10,129 bases of DNA from Acidobacteriota bacterium (lineage in GTDB: Bacteria > Acidobacteriota > UBA6911 > RPQK01): positions 1 to 10,129 of the forward strand of contig RPQK01000211.1 in assembly GCA_003819755.1 (NCBI GenBank), written 5' to 3'. The translations under genes and the position numbers were made by a program. Below are positions 7,593 to 10,129 of this stretch, piece after piece (the first letter of the stretch is position 1; the number at the start of each line of letters is the position of its first letter). Below the pieces are notes generated by a model, which was not told the DNA's origin, made no database searches, and saw only the letters and a program-made list of their open reading frames with translations.

Positions 7593-8029
7593 CGTTTGAC
7601 CCGTGCCCACAATGATCGCCCTAACCTCCGGTAGTGAAGCGCGCGGCTCCACATGAATTTTTTGAGTTGCGCGGGCGCGGACGGATCTCGGCCCAGCTTC
7701 GACACAAGTTTCCAGACCTGGTGCGCTTCTTTTGTCGTTTGTCTGCCGAGGTGAGCGATGCCCTGCCAGACAGTCCATTCCTGAACCAGCACTTCGCTCC
7801 CGCCAAGCGGTCTGAAAGCGGTCAGCCGCTTGTGTCCGTCCGTCACAAGATACCATCCGAGCAAGGGGAGAACCGAAATGGGGGGAAACAGATCTCCTCG
7901 CAGCATGGCTTTACGGTAGGTCTCGACTCGTTCGGGAGCGTGTGTGATCGACAACAGGTCGACCACGCGGCTGACCGGGATGACACGTGTCGGCGAACAA
8001 GCTTGCCTGGCGTCAAAGCACTGGCTCAC
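7589..8029 (-). CDS. ParB/sulfiredoxin-fold (ParB N-terminal-like) protein
   Basis: A small protein of 146 residues. Residues 14-75 read like a ParB N-terminal domain: TRVIPVSRVVDLL, then ERVETYRKAMLRGDLFPPISVLPLLGWYLVTDGHKRLTAF. The P-P-I-S-V strand and the DGHKR string (64-68) match the DGHHR-type nucleotide-binding motif of the ParB/Srx superfamily. The C-terminal 65 residues are basic and unassigned; no DNA-binding helix-turn-helix like that of chromosomal ParB is evident, and there is no ParA next door. Related folds include CTPases, nucleases, and the free-serine kinases SerK and SbnI, so a nucleotide-dependent role is plausible but not shown. A longer reading from 8128 would overlap the upstream gene by 92 bp. 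GTG 8029 lies 7 bp after the upstream stop and has GAGG 5 bases before it. Its place between a kinase and a glycosyltransferase suggests a role in LPS metabolism. Confidence 0.7.
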   Translation of the reverse strand: MSQCFDARQACSPTRVIPVSRVVDLLSITHAPERVETYRKAMLRGDLFPPISVLPLLGWYLVTDGHKRLTAFRPLGGSEVLVQEWTVWQGIAHLGRQTTKEAHQVWKLVSKLGRDPSAPAQLKKFMWSRALHYRRLGRSLWARVKR

Positions 8030-8036
8030 TGAAACC

Positions 8037-8687
8037 TCACCCCGACATCCAACCGATTGTTCTTCTAAGCACCCTCTCACCGACTCCCACCCACCTCTCA
8101 AAAGGCAGGCGAACCCTGGACCTTTCATCCTCGGAAGTGCTGAGCAGGTGCGGGGCCCGGCGCCTCTTGAGCTTCAGAAGCGCTCGCTCATCATATTTCT
8201 CTCGGAGACTTGTCAAATACGAGCCAAGCGGGCCGATCCACGTCGGAAGCACGATCGACGAGCCGAAGTCGACGAGCCAGGGCCTGCCATCGGAGCCGAG
8301 AACCAGATTCCCACCCACATCGCAGTGGAGAACGCCCCGGGCCCGGACCTTGGCGAGGATCCCGAGCGCGCCGTCGAAGAAATCCTGCGTGAATTTTTCG
8401 GGTGGCGCACTCAAGCAGTTGGGGCCGGCGACATGACTGAGAAGCAGGCCGTCGGGCCTGATACGGTCGATTAGGCGGGGAATGCCGGCCACCCCTGCCA
8501 ATCGGCCATAAGCCTGTGCTTCGCGGCCGATTAGATAAGCCCCGAACGTCGATCGAAAAAGCCGGGAGCTTCTACTGAAGTCCTTGAGTATCGCTTGCCC
8601 ACCTTCGTGCTCGACGAGCCGGACAACGGCGAAAACTCCGCCTCCTGGCTGAAGTGGCGCGATCGTTGAAAAATACCGACTTCTCAT
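8037..8687 (-). CDS. Compact protein-kinase-fold protein (LPS or small-molecule kinase-like)
   Basis: The 216-residue product has the minimal kinase core with more canonical motifs than its neighbours: AILKDF (32-37, K35), E56 in the following helix, a catalytic loop GVLHCDVGGNLVL (118-130) with D123 and N127, and VDFGSS (139-144) with the metal-binding D140 of the DFG motif. A hinge-like stretch LLLSHVAGPN lies at 81-90. The C-lobe after DFG is short (about 75 residues), as in RIO, Kdo-kinase and WaaP-like small kinases, which argues against a eukaryotic-type Ser/Thr kinase. The start at ATG 8687 lies 2 bp after the stop of the acyltransferase gene and has GGAG upstream; the longer frame to 8771 would overlap that gene. 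Its coupling to an LpxL-like enzyme points to a lipid A or Kdo-region substrate, but this is inference. Confidence 0.72.
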   Translation of the reverse strand: MRSRYFSTIAPLQPGGGVFAVVRLVEHEGGQAILKDFSRSSRLFRSTFGAYLIGREAQAYGRLAGVAGIPRLIDRIRPDGLLLSHVAGPNCLSAPPEKFTQDFFDGALGILAKVRARGVLHCDVGGNLVLGSDGRPWLVDFGSSIVLPTWIGPLGSYLTSLREKYDERALLKLKRRRAPHLLSTSEDERSRVRLPFERWVGVGERVLRRTIGWMSG

Positions 8688-8689
8688 GG

Positions 8690-9625
8690 TCACCGCTCCG
8701 CATACAGGGGCGTATCGAGGATCATACTTGACGTCGGCCTTGTCCTCCACCTCCGGTGCGGCCAGAGCCACTGCTCGGGGTAGCGTCGAATCCAGTTCTC
8801 GAGGATGAGCGTGTACTCTTGAGTAATTCGGAGGACCTCGGCCTCCCGGGGGCGCCTGGCATCAGGGTAAATCGGTGGCGCAAAGAATGCGCGGAACCGG
8901 AACGGCGCTCCCTCGCGGACCAGGCAGCACGCCACCACGGGCGCGCCGGTGCGCAAGGACAGTAAGGCCGGCGTGGGTGTCGTAGAGGCCGGTATGCCGA
9001 AGAAATTCACAAAAATCCCATGCCTCCCCTGATTTTGATCAGCCAGAAGCACCACCGGCTGACCTCGGCGCAGCGCCCGAGACAAAACGGTCACACACCC
9101 ACGGGTGGGGCACATCCGTTGAGAACCTGCTTCCCGGCGGGCCTTAATCCACGCTTCCAGTCGGGGGTTGTCCAGCCTTCGGGCTGCGGTCTTCACAGGG
9201 AGGGAGACGCCTCCGCCGGTGAGGCCGAAGACTTCCCAGCTGCCCAGGTGTGCCGTGACAAAGATGGGCGGTATCCGGGCGTGTCTGACCCGTCTCAGGA
9301 CAGCGCTGCTCTCGTTATCCATCCGAAATTGCGACGGGGCTGTTGGCGGCCAGCAGAAGAACTCGACGGAGGTCTGAGCCAGATGCGAAAACATACGACG
9401 AAGTATCAATCGCTTTTCGGAATCGCCCAGCGTGGAAGCGAACGCAAGGTCCAGGTGTTTGCGCCCGTCCCGACGGGCCTCCCGGAGAATGGTATACAAG
9501 ACCGGACCGGCAACCGCCCGAGCGAACCCCACTGCCGGGTCTGCGGGCCATACCCCTAGGATCACGCAAGCGAGTCGCGCCGCGAGGTATTCCAGCATGT
9601 CTCGTGACCAGCCGCGCTTCTTCAC
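8690..9625 (-). CDS. LpxL/HtrB-family lipid A biosynthesis acyltransferase
   Basis: The 311-residue protein belongs to the lysophospholipid acyltransferase superfamily branch that adds secondary acyl chains to lipid A from acyl-ACP. The catalytic H-x4-E motif is HLGSWE (H126, E131) within IFVTAHLGSWEVFG. VVLLADQNQGRHGIFVNFFGIPASTTPTPALLSLRTGAPVV (191-231) and PEQWLWPHRRWRTRP (283-297) are family blocks. The N-terminus has one hydrophobic segment (about 11-27) consistent with an inner-membrane anchor. Length matches E. coli LpxL (306). The GTG at 9625 has AAGGAG 7 bases upstream, the best ribosome site in this window. It is the first gene of the minus operon, followed 2 bp later by the compact kinase. 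Whether it behaves as LpxL, LpxM or a homologue with other acyl preference cannot be read from sequence; no symbol is assigned. Confidence 0.9.
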   Translation of the reverse strand: MKKRGWSRDMLEYLAARLACVILGVWPADPAVGFARAVAGPVLYTILREARRDGRKHLDLAFASTLGDSEKRLILRRMFSHLAQTSVEFFCWPPTAPSQFRMDNESSAVLRRVRHARIPPIFVTAHLGSWEVFGLTGGGVSLPVKTAARRLDNPRLEAWIKARREAGSQRMCPTRGCVTVLSRALRRGQPVVLLADQNQGRHGIFVNFFGIPASTTPTPALLSLRTGAPVVACCLVREGAPFRFRAFFAPPIYPDARRPREAEVLRITQEYTLILENWIRRYPEQWLWPHRRWRTRPTSSMILDTPLYAER

Positions 9626-9649
9626 CGTTTGTCTCCTTCAGGCGGCCCG

Positions 9650-9677
9650 ATACTAGCAAAACCAAGGCATGGGCCAA
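9650..9677 (-). promoter_or_regulatory. Candidate promoter of the acyltransferase operon
   Basis: On the minus strand TTGGCC (9677-9672; 4 of 6 to TTGACA) is followed after 16 bp by TAGTAT (9655-9650; 4 of 6 to TATAAT). Initiation about 7 bp further would leave a leader of roughly 15-20 bases containing the AAGGAG ribosome site of the start at 9625. The match is modest and was found by eye. Confidence 0.35.
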
Positions 9678-9830
9678 CAGGGGAAAGGAAGACGACAAGA
9701 TGCGACATCCGTCCTTTGTCGCGCCACAAACAAGGAAGTGATAAGTAGAATAACGGCAGGAAGAAGCACGGTCAGGTTCCGTGCGGTGTATTTGTTTGCG
9801 TCCGGCGGGGTTGAAGGGGGGAGGGTTTCC
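9656..9830. other. Divergent intergenic region
   Basis: The region separates the minus-strand lipid A operon from a plus-strand gene for a probably secreted protein. A TAGAAT string at 9746-9751 (5 of 6 to the -10 consensus) could serve the plus-strand gene, but its -35 region is poor. No conserved riboswitch was recognised. Confidence 0.35.
9766..9784 (+). other. Small perfect hairpin in the leader of the plus-strand gene
   Basis: GCACGG (9766-9771) and CCGTGC (9779-9784) form a 6-bp perfect stem with a 7-base loop, about 46 bases before the start codon at 9831. It has no T tract after it and so is unlikely to be an intrinsic terminator. It could be an RNA structure or an operator half-site pair. 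Confidence 0.4.
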
Positions 9831-10129
9831 ATGCACCACCGAAAGGCATTCCTGGAGTTCACGGTTATCTGCACGGCTGTTTTCTGTCTGGTCACCTTCG
9901 GGAAAATCGGATCCTCGGCCCGAACGGACACCGACCACCGAAGGGCGGAAAGCTTGGTCCGGCCGCCAGATCCGGGTTTTTCAAAAACGATTACGACTGG
10001 CGCTACAGCCCAGAATCTGGCACTGGCGATGGGTGTCCCGGCAGCAGACATTGTGCTGGCGGAACTTAAGGGAACGACTGATCCTATCGCTTTCGGCCTC
10101 GGTGAGACGGCTTTGAGCTATTTCCCGAC
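9831..10129 (+). CDS. Partial gene: probable secreted protein with N-terminal signal peptide (cut by window end)
   Basis: From ATG 9831 the frame stays open to the last base (99 complete codons). The start has a purine-rich GGGGGAGGG about 5 bases upstream. The N-terminus MHHRKAFLEFTVICTAVFCLVTFGKIGSSA has a basic start, a hydrophobic core (about 9-24) and a small-residue end (SSA), as expected for a Sec signal peptide or a membrane anchor. The visible mature part (TITTGATAQNLALAMGVPAADIVL, then ending in GETALSYFPD) is not firmly recognised. It recalls the start of secreted proteins with a choice-of-anchor-type domain, which is a weak impression only. It is transcribed away from the lipid A operon, so a functional link is not established. 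Confidence 0.6.
   Translation, partial: MHHRKAFLEFTVICTAVFCLVTFGKIGSSARTDTDHRRAESLVRPPDPGFSKTITTGATAQNLALAMGVPAADIVLAELKGTTDPIAFGLGETALSYFP

Noticed and set aside
7593..7856. N-terminal extension of the GT2 gene up to 7856
   Set aside because: It lies in another frame over the ParB-like gene, is compositionally unlike GT2 proteins, and a coupled GTG overlaps the upstream stop.
8030..8128. N-terminal extension of the ParB-like gene up to 8128
   Set aside because: It would overlap the kinase gene by 92 bp; GTG 8029 has a good ribosome site just after the upstream stop.
8688..8771. N-terminal extension of the compact kinase up to 8771
   Set aside because: It overlaps the conserved C-terminal block of the acyltransferase (around PEQWLWPHRRW and after); ATG 8687 fits the operon spacing and has GGAG upstream.

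Overview
The window comes from a GC-rich Gram-negative bacterium. The evidence is a lipid A acyltransferase of the LpxL/HtrB family, several WaaP/Kdo-type lipopolysaccharide (LPS) kinases and an ArnT-like lipid-linked glycosyltransferase. Nothing in the sequence fixes the phylum. No rRNA, tRNA, transposase, CRISPR array or phage gene is visible. The theme is synthesis and decoration of the LPS inner core and lipid A.

Layout: positions 1-200 are a repeat-rich stretch without a convincing gene. At 201-1052 (minus) lies a WaaP-like kinase. It is nearly back-to-back with a plus-strand operon of four genes (about 1059-6542): a three-domain protein (kinase + kinase + GT-A-like glycosyltransferase), an FkbM-type methyltransferase, an ArnT/PMT-like membrane glycosyltransferase and a short WaaP-like kinase. 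A convergent junction (6543-6719) holds a 19-bp perfect inverted repeat built from 9-mers. A minus-strand operon then runs from 9625 down to 6720: an LpxL-like acyltransferase, a compact kinase-like protein, a ParB/sulfiredoxin-fold protein and a family 2 glycosyltransferase. These four genes are packed with gaps of a few bases or overlaps. Several starts were moved well inside the longest open frames because the long versions would run into the upstream gene. At the right edge a divergent plus-strand gene for a probably secreted protein begins at 9831 and is cut by the window end.

How the genes may work together (inference): the acyltransferase completes lipid A. The GT2 enzyme and the GT-A domain of the fusion add core or surface sugars. 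The kinases phosphorylate core sugars. The ArnT-like enzyme adds a sugar from a polyprenyl carrier on the periplasmic side, and the FkbM enzyme could O-methylate a sugar. Five kinase-like domains in 10 kb is unusually many for one locus. The most novel items are the kinase-kinase-glycosyltransferase fusion and the ParB-fold protein embedded in an LPS operon.
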